From positions 383,259 to 419,841 of the forward strand of contig NZ_JH932301.1 in assembly GCF_000301055.1 (NCBI RefSeq): a stretch of DNA of 36,583 nucleotides, read 5' to 3'. The DNA comes from Falseniella ignava CCUG 37419 (GTDB taxonomy: Bacteria; Bacillota; Bacilli; Lactobacillales; Aerococcaceae). Both the position numbers and the translations under genes were made by a program. This document shows positions 1 to 8,880 of this stretch, piece by piece; positions within the stretch are counted from its first letter, which is position 1, and each line of letters opens with the position of its first letter. The notes under the pieces are model-generated. The model saw nothing but the letters and a program-made list of their open reading frames with translations. It ran no database searches and had not been told where the DNA came from.

Positions 1-129
1 AATTAGTAGAACCGTCTGCTTGATCTACTAAACCTAGCATTGAATTAAAAGAATCTGTCGCTCCATCGCCTGTTTTCTTTACTAACACTCACTTTCAGGT
101 ACACTACGGTCAACAGACTTTTAGAGCAA

Positions 130-170
130 GCAAAAAAGCCCAGAGTCTCAATAACTTTAGGCTTCTTTGC
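130..170 (-). terminator. Terminator of the mevalonate operon
   Basis: Two 11-base arms (130-140 and 160-170) pair with one G-U on the minus strand around a 19-base loop. The 3' arm contains six U. It lies 27 bases past the stop of the last minus-strand operon gene (fni). The A-rich opposite side could also let it work from the other direction. Confidence 0.55.
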
Positions 171-196
171 TTCAATTCGTCGTTTCCAAACTCAAA

Positions 197-1309
197 CTAT
201 CGACGTTGTGCGAGTTCTAAGTAATCAATCCCACGAGCGGTCGCCCAGTCTTTCAGTTCACCGGTTAGAACAATCGGGCAGTGTGCTAAATCCGTAACAC
301 ATCGCGCATTTAATAACAAGCAACAATGTCGAATGGCTTCGAGTGTTGATTGGACAAATTCCACGCCGGCAGTGACCCCACCTTGATCAACGAGATGTAA
401 GAGATGGCCGGAAAGTCCAACAGCCCGTGTGCCGAGAGCGAAAGCACGAACGGCATCGTAGTAATGACGGACGCCACCGCTTGCTAGAATTTCCGTTTGG
501 TCTTGATATGGCAGGGATTCCAATAGCGACTCCGCCGTCGTCTGTCCCCAGTTTTCTAATAAAGTAAAGTCGAGATGGTCTCGACGCAAATTTTCAATTT
601 GGGCAAAGTTAGTTCCGCCACGACCGCTAATATCGATGGTTTGTGCGCCGAGTTGAATGAGGTGTGCGATTGATTCTCGGCTCATCCCAAAACCTACCTC
701 TTTAACTACAACGGGAACTCCCACATTTTCAATGATGTTTTGTATGTGGTCTGACCACTTCGAGAAATCGCGGTCACCTTCAGGCATAATCACTTCCTGG
801 GGTCGGTTCAAGTGAATTTGAAGCGCATCCGCTTCTAACCAATCCACTACTTTTTTTGCATCTTCTAACGTCTTGCCAGCACCGAGATTTGCTAAGACAA
901 AACCATTCCGGTGAGTTGAGCGAATCACGGTAAAGGACTCGCGAATTTCGTCATCTGTAGGATTTTTCAAAGTAATACTCATCGAACCGCTTGCCATCGG
1001 TAGGCCTGTTTCACGTGCAATTTCTGCTAGTTGCTGGTTATAACGCTTGGCAGCCGGTGAGCCACCTGTCATCCCATTAATATAGAGGGGGACAGGATGT
1101 TCAGTGCCAGCCCATTGGGTTGAGAGCGAAATCTCACTTTGAGCAATCCCGTCAGTTTGAATCGCATGGTGCACAAAGCGTACATTATCAAAAGAAGACA
1201 CAGGCGAAGTGCTGGTCGATGACGTATTAGCGGTATTCGGACTCACCGCGTGCTGTTTTAAGGCATGAATGAGGTGATCATCTTTACGTTGTTGGTCAAT
1301 TGGCTGCAT
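197..1309 (-). CDS. fni: Type 2 isopentenyl-diphosphate delta-isomerase
   Basis: This 370-residue flavoenzyme interconverts IPP and DMAPP using FMN and NADPH in the cytoplasm, the last step of the mevalonate branch. The N-terminal RKDDH (residues 8-12), the NGMTGGS segment, the LNRPQEVIMPEGDRDFSKW stretch with the conserved Gln-Glu pair, and the glycine-rich SGRGGT and ASGGVR phosphate-binding segments of the FMN TIM barrel are all visible. Length is normal for the family (about 330-370). The ATG is preceded by AAGGAG at good spacing. That Shine-Dalgarno lies inside a small AGAAG/CTTCT self-complementary stretch. It is the last gene of mvaK1-mvaD-mvaK2-fni, 69 bases after mvaK2. Certain by motif content. 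Confidence 0.95.
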   Translation of the reverse strand: MQPIDQQRKDDHLIHALKQHAVSPNTANTSSTSTSPVSSFDNVRFVHHAIQTDGIAQSEISLSTQWAGTEHPVPLYINGMTGGSPAAKRYNQQLAEIARETGLPMASGSMSITLKNPTDDEIRESFTVIRSTHRNGFVLANLGAGKTLEDAKKVVDWLEADALQIHLNRPQEVIMPEGDRDFSKWSDHIQNIIENVGVPVVVKEVGFGMSRESIAHLIQLGAQTIDISGRGGTNFAQIENLRRDHLDFTLLENWGQTTAESLLESLPYQDQTEILASGGVRHYYDAVRAFALGTRAVGLSGHLLHLVDQGGVTAGVEFVQSTLEAIRHCCLLLNARCVTDLAHCPIVLTGELKDWATARGIDYLELAQRR

Positions 1310-1378
1310 AAGAAGACTCCTTCTCTAGTCAAAGTTATTATCAGTATCGATTGATTGAATTTGCAGAATCGCCATCGA

Positions 1379-2482
1379 CTAGCGAATATTTAAAGGACGA
1401 GCGACTTGGTAAGGTAGCAGCTCAATCTCATGATTCCGCCATAATTTAACGAGCAGCGGGCGATTCTTCGGACTAGAACTAATAGCGATACCACAGTCTC
1501 CCCCACCCGCGCCGGACGATTTGGCTGCATAGCCTACGAGTTCACTTTTATCGATAAGTGTCTGCATCTCCTCTGTGATCATCCCTAATTGATAAATCGT
1601 ATCGAGATAAGTTAGAAGTCGACGGTAAATTTCTGCTTCTTTCATAATTTCGGAAGTTTCACCTTGGTCAAAAGCTTGACGCATCTTCGCAAGGCAAACT
1701 TGACTCGCGCGTAAAAATTGTCGATAAGGTGAAGGGTTTTGCGAAATTTGGTGTGAAAGTCGCTCCACAAAATCGTAGGTTGAAGCAGGTTGTCCAGTCC
1801 AGCCGATTGCAAGATTCAGATCGGTCGGCGCTTCGAGTGGTGTGATTTCAAGTTCAGGCCAGTCCATCGCAATGACCGTACTCATTGGAAAAACTTCCAG
1901 TTGTTGGCGAATCCATTCGCGGTCGCAACTGCGATAGTAGACCCATCCTCCCATGGATTCCGCCGCCAAATCGCCAAAACTTCCAGGCGAATCTAAGGAT
2001 AACATCACCATGACGGCCATTTTGTATAAAATAATCGAATTAAAAGGGCGCATATCATAATAATTAGCCAAAGCATGCAAGGTCGCTAGGACTACCGCAC
2101 CACTGGAGCCGAAACCGTACTTGATTCCATTTTCCGCTTCTAACTCAGACTCAAATGATAGCGAGAAAGGTTTTAAGGGGATTTTATGTTCCGCTAAAAG
2201 TTGCTCGAAAAGTTTGATTGATGCACAAACATAACGCCAAGCTGCTGGAACCACAGTATCGGGTTGATACACCAATATCGCAGGGTCTAAACTTTCGGAA
2301 TGCAAGCGAATGGTTTCCTCATCTCCAAGAGGTTTCAGCGTCGCCTTGAGATATTGGTCGATAGTCACCAAAATTGCAGGATAATTAGGCTCGATGACCG
2401 CATATTCGCCCGCAATATAGAGTTTGCCTGGTATCTTAGCTTGCGTAGTCCGGTTCGTATGTACAAATTTAAAAAGGCTCAT
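1379..2482 (-). CDS. mvaK2: Phosphomevalonate kinase
   Basis: GHMP-family kinase that phosphorylates mevalonate 5-phosphate to the diphosphate with ATP. The N-terminal KIPGKLYIAGEYAV motif, the central KYGFGSSGAVV ATP-binding motif and the C-terminal KSSGAGGGDCGIA motif appear in GHMP order. Two in-frame ATGs lie 6 bases apart. The Shine-Dalgarno GGAG is only 2 bases from the first (2488) but 8 bases from the second (2482), so the second is chosen, giving 367 residues. It sits third in the operon, 36 bases after mvaD. Nothing looks damaged. Confidence 0.93.
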   Translation of the reverse strand: MSLFKFVHTNRTTQAKIPGKLYIAGEYAVIEPNYPAILVTIDQYLKATLKPLGDEETIRLHSESLDPAILVYQPDTVVPAAWRYVCASIKLFEQLLAEHKIPLKPFSLSFESELEAENGIKYGFGSSGAVVLATLHALANYYDMRPFNSIILYKMAVMVMLSLDSPGSFGDLAAESMGGWVYYRSCDREWIRQQLEVFPMSTVIAMDWPELEITPLEAPTDLNLAIGWTGQPASTYDFVERLSHQISQNPSPYRQFLRASQVCLAKMRQAFDQGETSEIMKEAEIYRRLLTYLDTIYQLGMITEEMQTLIDKSELVGYAAKSSGAGGGDCGIAISSSPKNRPLLVKLWRNHEIELLPYQVARPLNIR

Positions 2483-2518
2483 CGTCATTGCTCCAATCGT
2501 TGAATCATTTTGTTAATT

Positions 2519-3514
2519 TTAGAAAGGGGTAAAGGCCGGCACCGTATGTGGGGCAGGACCAGGCCCGCTAATAATCAGTTGGGATTCGTTGAGTCCTGCG
2601 GCTTGCATTAACAATTGTTGAATTCGATCCGCCTGACTTAAGCGACAAATCACCTTTATATTCGGACCGGCATCCATGGTAAAGTAACATTCAATACCTT
2701 GTTGACGTAATTGACGAATGCAATCCATAATTTTAAGCGACTCCGCTTGAAAATACGTATAGCTTGGTTTCGATGAAAGCATTAGCGCATGCATTTCCAT
2801 CGCATTGTGCTCGGCAACTTCTCCCAAGGTTGTAAAGTCACGTTGTTCAATTGCTGCTTCCATCAAGGCTAAATCATGTGCCACGACTTCTGGCCAAAGC
2901 TTAAAGAATGGAGAAGTTCGGACCGTCAATGCCATTCCTTCACGACTGCTGATTGATTTTTCTTGGTCATTAAGAACAACGGCAATCATTCCCAAATCCC
3001 AATCCGCCTTATCGATGGGATGGGCGTAGCTTGTCTCTGATACATCGCCTTGTCCAGCTTCCCATTTTACGAAACCACCAAAGAGACTGCGGGTTGCGCT
3101 TCCTGACCCTTGGCGAGCATAGGTTGATAGCTCCCGCGCGTCCATTTGAGTATCGAATAGATCATTGCACGCACAAGCGAGCGCAGCAAAGGCTGAAGCA
3201 GAGGAAGCAAGCCCTGCTGCAGTCGGGACATGATTATAACTTTCAACGCGTACTGGACGGGAACAATGTGTCAGCTCTCGGAAGAGATCAATCAGACGTT
3301 GGACACGATCAATCGGCTGTAATTCACCATTTAATAATAATACGTCTTCAGAGGATGATTCGTTCCATCGAACTTGTGTCTCCGTATAAAATTTGTTCAA
3401 AGTGAGTGACAGACTGCTGGTTACCGGAAGAAATAACGTCTCATTGCGTTTGCCCCAATACTTGATTAGCGCAATATTAGTGTAAGCACGAAATATATGT
3501 GATGGGTCTTTCAT
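2519..3514 (-). CDS. mvaD: Diphosphomevalonate decarboxylase
   Basis: ATP-dependent decarboxylase that makes isopentenyl diphosphate from mevalonate 5-diphosphate. Diagnostic parts are the N-terminal NIALIKYWGKR motif, the AAGLASSASAFAALA phosphate-binding segment, the SGSATRSLFGGFVKW segment, and the DAGPN(I)KV C-terminal motif. An upstream in-frame ATG at 3547 would overlap the end of mvaK1. A strong TAAGGAGG lies 5 bases before the ATG at 3514, so this start (331 residues) is preferred. It lies 22 bases after mvaK1 and is very probably co-transcribed with it. Confidence 0.95.
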   Translation of the reverse strand: MKDPSHIFRAYTNIALIKYWGKRNETLFLPVTSSLSLTLNKFYTETQVRWNESSSEDVLLLNGELQPIDRVQRLIDLFRELTHCSRPVRVESYNHVPTAAGLASSASAFAALACACNDLFDTQMDARELSTYARQGSGSATRSLFGGFVKWEAGQGDVSETSYAHPIDKADWDLGMIAVVLNDQEKSISSREGMALTVRTSPFFKLWPEVVAHDLALMEAAIEQRDFTTLGEVAEHNAMEMHALMLSSKPSYTYFQAESLKIMDCIRQLRQQGIECYFTMDAGPNIKVICRLSQADRIQQLLMQAAGLNESQLIISGPGPAPHTVPAFTPF

Positions 3515-3536
3515 CGTTACCTCCTTAATCGTAACC

Positions 3537-4511
3537 CTACATGGCATTGAGATTCACTAACCATGTCTGTTGGGCACCTGCGTCTAATAAGACGCGTTCA
3601 ATATGTTGCGCATGCGAACGGTTATAAGCTAAAGCAATAATACAGCCGCCCAGACCTGCTCCAGTTAACTTCGCACCGAGTGCATCGGCCATCCATGCTT
3701 GATTCACCAAATGGTCGATGGTAGCGTTGGAAACACCAAGTTGATTTAAATAATAATGGTTGTAAGTCATAAGTCGACCGAGTTCGATAATATCTTGATG
3801 TTGGATGGCTTCGATGGCTTGACTTACAAAGCCACCAATCGCATCCATCATATTGGTGACAAATTCAGGCTTCGCTTCACGCAATTGATGTACTTTGCCT
3901 ACCGCCAGTTTGGTCTGACCGACCATCCCACTATCTGCCACAATTAAGTAGGCATTTAAGTTAAATTGAAATGGAATCGGTGTGGAACTTTTACGATAAA
4001 TGACCGGCGAATCGGTACTAGCTAACAATGTATCCAGCCCACTCGTCCAACCGTGCGCAATAACTTCTGCCTGGTTAGCAATATAGGTCAATTGATGATC
4101 ACTAATCTTAATTTGCATATAATCGACTAAGCTGCGAATTAGCGCAACAGATACCGCAGCGGAAGAACCCATGCCACGTCCGATGGGAATCGAACTTTTG
4201 ATGCGGAAGTGTAACGGGCCTGTTTTTAATTTGCTGGCGGAGTGTGTTAAGTCAATGGCACGGCATAAATTTTGCAGTTCCTCAGGCACTTTGTCGAGCG
4301 GTCCCGTATAAGGCAAGCTCTCAAGCCAATCAACCTGGCGAGAAGATGCCTGGGTTTCAACAGTAACTTTAGCGCCCGGTAGCGGCAAAGCAATCGCTGG
4401 GTAGTCATAGACGACCGAGTGTTCCCCCGCTAAAATAATTTTACCGTGAGCGGTGCCGACGCCTGTTCGAGTTGCGTTCGATGAAATATCCATATTCGGT
4501 TCACGTTCCAT
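3537..4511 (-). CDS. mvaK1: Mevalonate kinase
   Basis: First enzyme of the operon. This GHMP kinase phosphorylates mevalonate with ATP. The GTAHGKIILAGEHSVVYDY N-terminal motif, the PIGRGMGSSAAVS ATP-binding loop and the C-terminal KLTGAGLGGCII motif are all present. Length (324) is normal for bacterial forms. AAAGGAGGG precedes the ATG by about 10 bases. Its first 85 codons and upstream region are duplicated at 6398-6653, where the gene copy is truncated; this copy is intact. It is divergent from guaA, and both are driven from the 190-base gap between them. Confidence 0.95.
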   Translation of the reverse strand: MEREPNMDISSNATRTGVGTAHGKIILAGEHSVVYDYPAIALPLPGAKVTVETQASSRQVDWLESLPYTGPLDKVPEELQNLCRAIDLTHSASKLKTGPLHFRIKSSIPIGRGMGSSAAVSVALIRSLVDYMQIKISDHQLTYIANQAEVIAHGWTSGLDTLLASTDSPVIYRKSSTPIPFQFNLNAYLIVADSGMVGQTKLAVGKVHQLREAKPEFVTNMMDAIGGFVSQAIEAIQHQDIIELGRLMTYNHYYLNQLGVSNATIDHLVNQAWMADALGAKLTGAGLGGCIIALAYNRSHAQHIERVLLDAGAQQTWLVNLNAM

Positions 4512-4556
4512 TAACTTATGTCCCTCCTTTACACAAAGTGAATTAATACTAGCTAG

Positions 4557-4587
4557 ATTGTATCATAAATCTTGATTTTGATTCCAA
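4557..4587 (-). promoter_or_regulatory. Probable promoter of the mevalonate operon
   Basis: On the minus strand TTGGAA (4587-4582) is followed after 19 bases by TACAAT (4562-4557), preceded by TG in extended -10 form (TGATACAAT). The long spacer is a weakness that the extended -10 could offset. It is duplicated exactly at 6699-6729. Confidence 0.4.
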
Positions 4588-4701
4588 AAAAACAAGCAAA
4601 TCCATTTTGAGTATGATATATTATTAACGAAAGAGTTATCGTAAATAAGATAGGATGAGACGCTATCACGATAGAGTAAGGTCCATCAATAAGGAGGAAT
4701 T

Positions 4702-6252
4702 ATGGCTACGAATTTATATGATTTAGAGAAGATTATTGTACTCGATTACGGATCACAATATAATCAATTGATTACACGCCGAATTCGCGAGTTACATGTC
4801 TATAGTGAATTGTTATCACATAAGAAGACGGCGGAAGAGATTCAAGCGTTAGGTAATGTAAAAGGAATTATCTTATCTGGCGGACCTCACAGTGTTTATA
4901 ATGAAGACAGCTTCAAAATTGATCCAGCCATCTATGAACTGGACATTCCAATCCTAGGAATCTGCTATGGGATGCAATTAACGACCGATATGTTGGGTGG
5001 AAAAGTCCAAGCCTCAGATAAACGTGAGTACGGTCAACATGAGATTGAAGTTTCTAATACGACTGATGGTATCTTCCAAGGACTATCTGAACGTGAACAA
5101 GTCTTGATGAGCCACTCGGACCAAGTGACAGAAGTTCCAGCCGGCTTCACTGTGACAGCGCACAGTCCGAATACACCGATTGCTGCGATGGAAAATACTG
5201 AACGCCGTATTTATGGTGTTCAATTCCACCCGGAAGTGAAAGCTTCACTACAAGGCGACCAAATGTTACGCAATTTTGTCTTTAACATTTGTCAAGCGTC
5301 TGGTGACTGGAGCATGGAGAACTTCATTGACCTACAAATTGAACAAATTCGCAATCACGTTGGCGACCGAAAAGTATTACTCGGTCTATCCGGTGGGGTG
5401 GATTCAAGTGTAGTGGGAGTTCTATTGCAACGTGCCATTGGAGATCAGTTAGTCTGTATCTTCGTTGACCATGGCTTATTACGTAAGAATGAAGCTGAAC
5501 ATGTGATGAGCGCATTGCAGCAATTTAACTTAAATATTATTAAAGTTGATGCGAAAGATCGTTTCTTCAGCAAACTTCAAGGAGTCTCAGAACCTGAACA
5601 AAAACGTAAAATTATCGGGAATGAATTTATCGAAGTGTTTGACGATGAAGCTGCTAAATTGGACGGTATCGAGTTCTTAGCACAAGGGACACTTTATACT
5701 GATATTATTGAATCAGGTACTGAAACAGCCCAAACCATCAAGTCTCACCACAACGTAGGAGGCTTACCAGAAGATATGGCGTTCAGCTTGATCGAACCAC
5801 TGAAGACCCTCTTCAAAGACGAAGTCCGTGCATTGGGAACCGCACTTGGAATGCCAGAATCGATTGTATGGCGCCAACCATTTCCAGGACCAGGCTTAGG
5901 TATTCGAGTGCTGGGTGAAATTACGCCTGAAAAAGTTGAAATCGTCCGCGAATCCGATGCTATCTTACGTGAAGAAATCGCACTAAATGGGTTAGAACGT
6001 GACGTATGGCAATACTTCACGGTCTTACCGGATGTTCGCTCCGTCGGTGTTATGGGTGACGTTCGTACTTATGATTATATGTTGGGAATTCGTGCAGTCA
6101 CTTCTGTTGACGGCATGACCAGTGAGTTCGCTCGCTTACCATGGGAAGTCCTACAAAAGATTAGTAACCGAATTATTAACGAAGTCCCACACGTCAACCG
6201 AATCGTTTACGATATTACCGGTAAACCACCAGCCACGATTGAGTGGGAGTAG
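4702..6252 (+). CDS. guaA: GMP synthase (glutamine-hydrolysing), copy 1
   Basis: Converts XMP, glutamine and ATP to GMP, the last step of guanylate synthesis. The 516 residues comprise a class I glutamine amidotransferase domain (about 1-195, nucleophile Cys88 in GICYGMQ, His176 and Glu178 in VQFHPEV), an ATP-pyrophosphatase domain (P-loop SGGVDSS at 230-236), and the C-terminal dimerisation domain ending [16 protein letters not shown] lies 5 bases before the ATG. The last codons (GAG TGG GAG TAG) form the core that guaA-specific integrases use, and copies of that core recur downstream. Full length, no damage, and duplicated at 6844-8394. Confidence 0.97.
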   Translation: MATNLYDLEKIIVLDYGSQYNQLITRRIRELHVYSELLSHKKTAEEIQALGNVKGIILSGGPHSVYNEDSFKIDPAIYELDIPILGICYGMQLTTDMLGGKVQASDKREYGQHEIEVSNTTDGIFQGLSEREQVLMSHSDQVTEVPAGFTVTAHSPNTPIAAMENTERRIYGVQFHPEVKASLQGDQMLRNFVFNICQASGDWSMENFIDLQIEQIRNHVGDRKVLLGLSGGVDSSVVGVLLQRAIGDQLVCIFVDHGLLRKNEAEHVMSALQQFNLNIIKVDAKDRFFSKLQGVSEPEQKRKIIGNEFIEVFDDEAAKLDGIEFLAQGTLYTDIIESGTETAQTIKSHHNVGGLPEDMAFSLIEPLKTLFKDEVRALGTALGMPESIVWRQPFPGPGLGIRVLGEITPEKVEIVRESDAILREEIALNGLERDVWQYFTVLPDVRSVGVMGDVRTYDYMLGIRAVTSVDGMTSEFARLPWEVLQKISNRIINEVPHVNRIVYDITGKPPATIEWE

Positions 6253-6397
6253 GGAGTAGGCCCCAGCGATTTTGAAGACGAAGTCGAAGAAAGAGCTGGT
6301 GGGACTACCCCGGCAAGGTTATCCCGCGAATGAGGAACTGATGTGACGAAATGAGTGGCTGATAACTACTGCCAGAATCCTAGAAGTCAGTATTAAG
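6253..6397 (+). ncRNA. Truncated first copy of the post-guaA structured unit
   Basis: Identical to 8395-8539 and close to 14695-14839. It keeps the first two long hairpins of the unit and is cut by the duplication junction just before the third. The truncation means this copy lacks the 3' half and the terminator. Probably non-functional if the unit acts as an RNA. Confidence 0.45.
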
Positions 6398-6653
6398 TGG
6401 CACGGCATAAATTTTGCAGTTCCTCAGGCACTTTGTCGAGCGGTCCCGTATAAGGCAAGCTCTCAAGCCAATCAACCTGGCGAGAAGATGCCTGGGTTTC
6501 AACAGTAACTTTAGCGCCCGGTAGCGGCAAAGCAATCGCTGGGTAGTCATAGACGACCGAGTGTTCCCCCGCTAAAATAATTTTACCGTGAGCGGTGCCG
6601 ACGCCTGTTCGAGTTGCGTTCGATGAAATATCCATATTCGGTTCACGTTCCAT
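6398..6653 (-). pseudogene. mvaK1: Truncated mevalonate kinase (5' fragment)
   Basis: This copy carries start codon, Shine-Dalgarno and the first 85 codons of mvaK1 with no change seen, then runs into the post-guaA unit, where one foreign codon precedes a stop. Only the first GHMP motif remains, and the ATP-binding loop and C-terminal motif are missing, so it cannot be an active kinase. It keeps a full copy of the promoter and would be transcribed towards the 3' end of guaA copy 1. It is a by-product of the 2142-bp tandem duplication. Confidence 0.9.
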
Positions 6654-6698
6654 TAACTTATGTCCCTCCTTTACACAAAGTGAATTAATACTAGCTAG

Positions 6699-6729
6699 AT
6701 TGTATCATAAATCTTGATTTTGATTCCAA
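6699..6729 (-). promoter_or_regulatory. Duplicated mevalonate-operon promoter
   Basis: Exact copy of the TTGGAA / TGATACAAT promoter at 4557-4587. Here it drives only the truncated mvaK1 fragment, so any transcript converges on guaA copy 1. Confidence 0.35.
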
Positions 6730-6843
6730 AAAAACAAGCAAATCCATTTTGAGTATGATATATTATTAACGAAAGAGTTATCGTAAATAAGATAGGATGA
6801 GACGCTATCACGATAGAGTAAGGTCCATCAATAAGGAGGAATT

Positions 6844-8394
6844 ATGGCTACGAATTTATATGATTTAGAGAAGATTATTGTACTCGATTACGGATCACAA
6901 TATAATCAATTGATTACACGCCGAATTCGCGAGTTACATGTCTATAGTGAATTGTTATCACATAAGAAGACGGCGGAAGAGATTCAAGCGTTAGGTAATG
7001 TAAAAGGAATTATCTTATCTGGCGGACCTCACAGTGTTTATAATGAAGACAGCTTCAAAATTGATCCAGCCATCTATGAACTGGACATTCCAATCCTAGG
7101 AATCTGCTATGGGATGCAATTAACGACCGATATGTTGGGTGGAAAAGTCCAAGCCTCAGATAAACGTGAGTACGGTCAACATGAGATTGAAGTTTCTAAT
7201 ACGACTGATGGTATCTTCCAAGGACTATCTGAACGTGAACAAGTCTTGATGAGCCACTCGGACCAAGTGACAGAAGTTCCAGCCGGCTTCACTGTGACAG
7301 CGCACAGTCCGAATACACCGATTGCTGCGATGGAAAATACTGAACGCCGTATTTATGGTGTTCAATTCCACCCGGAAGTGAAAGCTTCACTACAAGGCGA
7401 CCAAATGTTACGCAATTTTGTCTTTAACATTTGTCAAGCGTCTGGTGACTGGAGCATGGAGAACTTCATTGACCTACAAATTGAACAAATTCGCAATCAC
7501 GTTGGCGACCGAAAAGTATTACTCGGTCTATCCGGTGGGGTGGATTCAAGTGTAGTGGGAGTTCTATTGCAACGTGCCATTGGAGATCAGTTAGTCTGTA
7601 TCTTCGTTGACCATGGCTTATTACGTAAGAATGAAGCTGAACATGTGATGAGCGCATTGCAGCAATTTAACTTAAATATTATTAAAGTTGATGCGAAAGA
7701 TCGTTTCTTCAGCAAACTTCAAGGAGTCTCAGAACCTGAACAAAAACGTAAAATTATCGGGAATGAATTTATCGAAGTGTTTGACGATGAAGCTGCTAAA
7801 TTGGACGGTATCGAGTTCTTAGCACAAGGGACACTTTATACTGATATTATTGAATCAGGTACTGAAACAGCCCAAACCATCAAGTCTCACCACAACGTAG
7901 GAGGCTTACCAGAAGATATGGCGTTCAGCTTGATCGAACCACTGAAGACCCTCTTCAAAGACGAAGTCCGTGCATTGGGAACCGCACTTGGAATGCCAGA
8001 ATCGATTGTATGGCGCCAACCATTTCCAGGACCAGGCTTAGGTATTCGAGTGCTGGGTGAAATTACGCCTGAAAAAGTTGAAATCGTCCGCGAATCCGAT
8101 GCTATCTTACGTGAAGAAATCGCACTAAATGGGTTAGAACGTGACGTATGGCAATACTTCACGGTCTTACCGGATGTTCGCTCCGTCGGTGTTATGGGTG
8201 ACGTTCGTACTTATGATTATATGTTGGGAATTCGTGCAGTCACTTCTGTTGACGGCATGACCAGTGAGTTCGCTCGCTTACCATGGGAAGTCCTACAAAA
8301 GATTAGTAACCGAATTATTAACGAAGTCCCACACGTCAACCGAATCGTTTACGATATTACCGGTAAACCACCAGCCACGATTGAGTGGGAGTAG
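6844..8394 (+). CDS. guaA: GMP synthase (glutamine-hydrolysing), copy 2
   Basis: The protein is identical to the guaA product at 4702-6252, with the same amidotransferase Cys88, P-loop SGGVDSS and C-terminal IEWE, and the upstream region and AAGGAGG Shine-Dalgarno are also identical. Both copies look complete and expressible, so the cell could have double dosage of GMP synthase. This copy is the one joined to the accessory region: its last 12 bases are the first of five att-like cores, followed directly by the complete structured unit. It could be collapsed or inflated in assemblies because the copies are indistinguishable. Confidence 0.95.
   Translation: MATNLYDLEKIIVLDYGSQYNQLITRRIRELHVYSELLSHKKTAEEIQALGNVKGIILSGGPHSVYNEDSFKIDPAIYELDIPILGICYGMQLTTDMLGGKVQASDKREYGQHEIEVSNTTDGIFQGLSEREQVLMSHSDQVTEVPAGFTVTAHSPNTPIAAMENTERRIYGVQFHPEVKASLQGDQMLRNFVFNICQASGDWSMENFIDLQIEQIRNHVGDRKVLLGLSGGVDSSVVGVLLQRAIGDQLVCIFVDHGLLRKNEAEHVMSALQQFNLNIIKVDAKDRFFSKLQGVSEPEQKRKIIGNEFIEVFDDEAAKLDGIEFLAQGTLYTDIIESGTETAQTIKSHHNVGGLPEDMAFSLIEPLKTLFKDEVRALGTALGMPESIVWRQPFPGPGLGIRVLGEITPEKVEIVRESDAILREEIALNGLERDVWQYFTVLPDVRSVGVMGDVRTYDYMLGIRAVTSVDGMTSEFARLPWEVLQKISNRIINEVPHVNRIVYDITGKPPATIEWE
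8383..8394 (+). other. att-like core 1 (guaA 3' end)
   Basis: GAGTGGGAGTAG, the last codons and stop of guaA. Near-copies occur at 8691, 14683, 14990 and 21109, each at a junction between sequence units. The 3' end of guaA is a known target of tyrosine-recombinase elements. Confidence 0.55.
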
Positions 8395-8690
8395 GGAGTA
8401 GGCCCCAGCGATTTTGAAGACGAAGTCGAAGAAAGAGCTGGTGGGACTACCCCGGCAAGGTTATCCCGCGAATGAGGAACTGATGTGACGAAATGAGTGG
8501 CTGATAACTACTGCCAGAATCCTAGAAGTCAGTATTAAGTAAATTAAAGTGCGGAGGCGGAGGTTAATTTATTTCTACGTCCGTCCAACGATTGCTAAGC
8601 CGTAAGGCAAAAGCAGAGTTATTGACGGCCCATCTGCGTATCAAGAACAAGCAATGAGACGAAAAGGAGCATTGCGCGGCTTGATGAGAA

Positions 8691-8702
8691 GAATGGGAAT
8701 AA
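8691..8702 (+). other. att-like core 2
   Basis: GAATGGGAATAA, matching the guaA core at 9 of 12 positions. It marks where the structured unit ends and the variable sequence starts, and is followed by the ~80-bp stretch repeated at 21109-21190. Confidence 0.45.
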
Positions 8703-8772
8703 TCGCAAAATTTTCTAAAATGACTTAATTACAAGCTATAAAGAGAATGAAAAATGGCTACTGGTACTCAAA
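8691..8772 (+). repeat. ~80-bp direct repeat, left copy
   Basis: About nine-tenths identical by eye to 21109-21190, including a one-base T insertion and several A/G changes. It ends with GGTACT. The two copies bracket the whole 12.4-kb accessory block. Two GGTACT boxes at 8763 and 8774, 11 bases apart, resemble integrase arm-type sites. Confidence 0.7.
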
Positions 8773-8840
8773 TGGTACTGGAAGTAAAAAAGAATAATTA
8801 AAATAATAGTTCCAAGTGGTTTACATTTGGACAAAAAATT

Positions 8841-8869
8841 AGACCGTAGTTTCAAGCTACGGTCTTTTT
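8841..8869 (+). terminator. Terminator of the structured unit (copy 2)
   Basis: AGACCGTAG, a 7-base loop, CTACGGTCT and then a T run: a perfect 9-bp Rho-independent terminator. The equivalent stem at 15139-15164 has a different sequence but stays paired, which supports a transcribed function. Confidence 0.8.
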
Positions 8870-8880
8870 GCGTATATATT

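Larger units (their letters stand above)
4256..6397. repeat. Tandem duplication, copy 1 (2142 bp)
   Basis: This segment and 6398-8539 are head-to-tail copies offset by exactly 2142 bases. The unit starts inside mvaK1, spans the divergent promoter region and all of guaA, and ends 145 bases into the structured unit that follows guaA. The two guaA proteins are the same, and I saw no base difference in the stretches compared. The junction at 6397/6398 shows at most one or two shared bases, so it was not formed by recombination between long repeats. Confidence 0.9.
6398..8539. repeat. Tandem duplication, copy 2 (2142 bp)
   Basis: Second copy of the 2142-bp unit. It begins abruptly within the mvaK1 sequence right after the bases TATTAAG of the post-guaA unit, and after 8539 continues into the part of that unit missing from copy 1. 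Sequence identity makes it either a very recent duplication or an assembly artefact. Confidence 0.9.
8395..8869 (+). ncRNA. Candidate structured RNA following guaA, complete copy
   Basis: No coding frame is open through this stretch. The first ~300 bases fold well by eye. Hairpin A pairs 8394-8409 with 8437-8453. B pairs 8454-8465 with 8503-8515. C pairs 8540-8547 with 8564-8571. A GCC-GUAA-GGC hairpin with a GNRA loop lies at 8599-8608. D is a two-part stem pairing 8640-8645 with 8680-8685 and 8651-8656 with 8670-8675. A variable stretch follows (about 8706-8790), then a conserved tail and a terminator at 8841-8869. A related copy stands at 14695-15168. I do not recognise an Rfam family: it is not RNase P, tmRNA, SRP RNA or a group II intron by their hallmark motifs. 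It could instead be a DNA-level element end. No promoter is clear, and read-through from guaA is possible. Confidence 0.45.

Noticed and set aside
1-88. Open minus-strand frame from a GTG at 88 to the window edge (about 29 codons, with GDGATDSFNSMLGLVDQADG)
   Set aside because: Too short, without a clear Shine-Dalgarno or recognised family. It may be the start of a real gene outside the window but cannot be supported from here.
4620-4701. Purine riboswitch in front of guaA
   Set aside because: The leader is only about 80 bases and lacks the three-way junction and loop sequences of the purine class. Only weak short hairpins are seen.
8395-8705. The post-guaA unit as a group II or group I intron, or as RNase P or tmRNA
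   Set aside because: No domain V-like hairpin, no GAGGAAAGUCC core, no tmRNA tag or CCA end, and no matching intron core found by eye. Left as an unnamed structured candidate.
8827-8880. An upstream TTG start for the MobC-like frame
   Set aside because: The stretch contains a perfect terminator (8841-8869), and its translation has no similarity to MobC. The frame there is open by chance.
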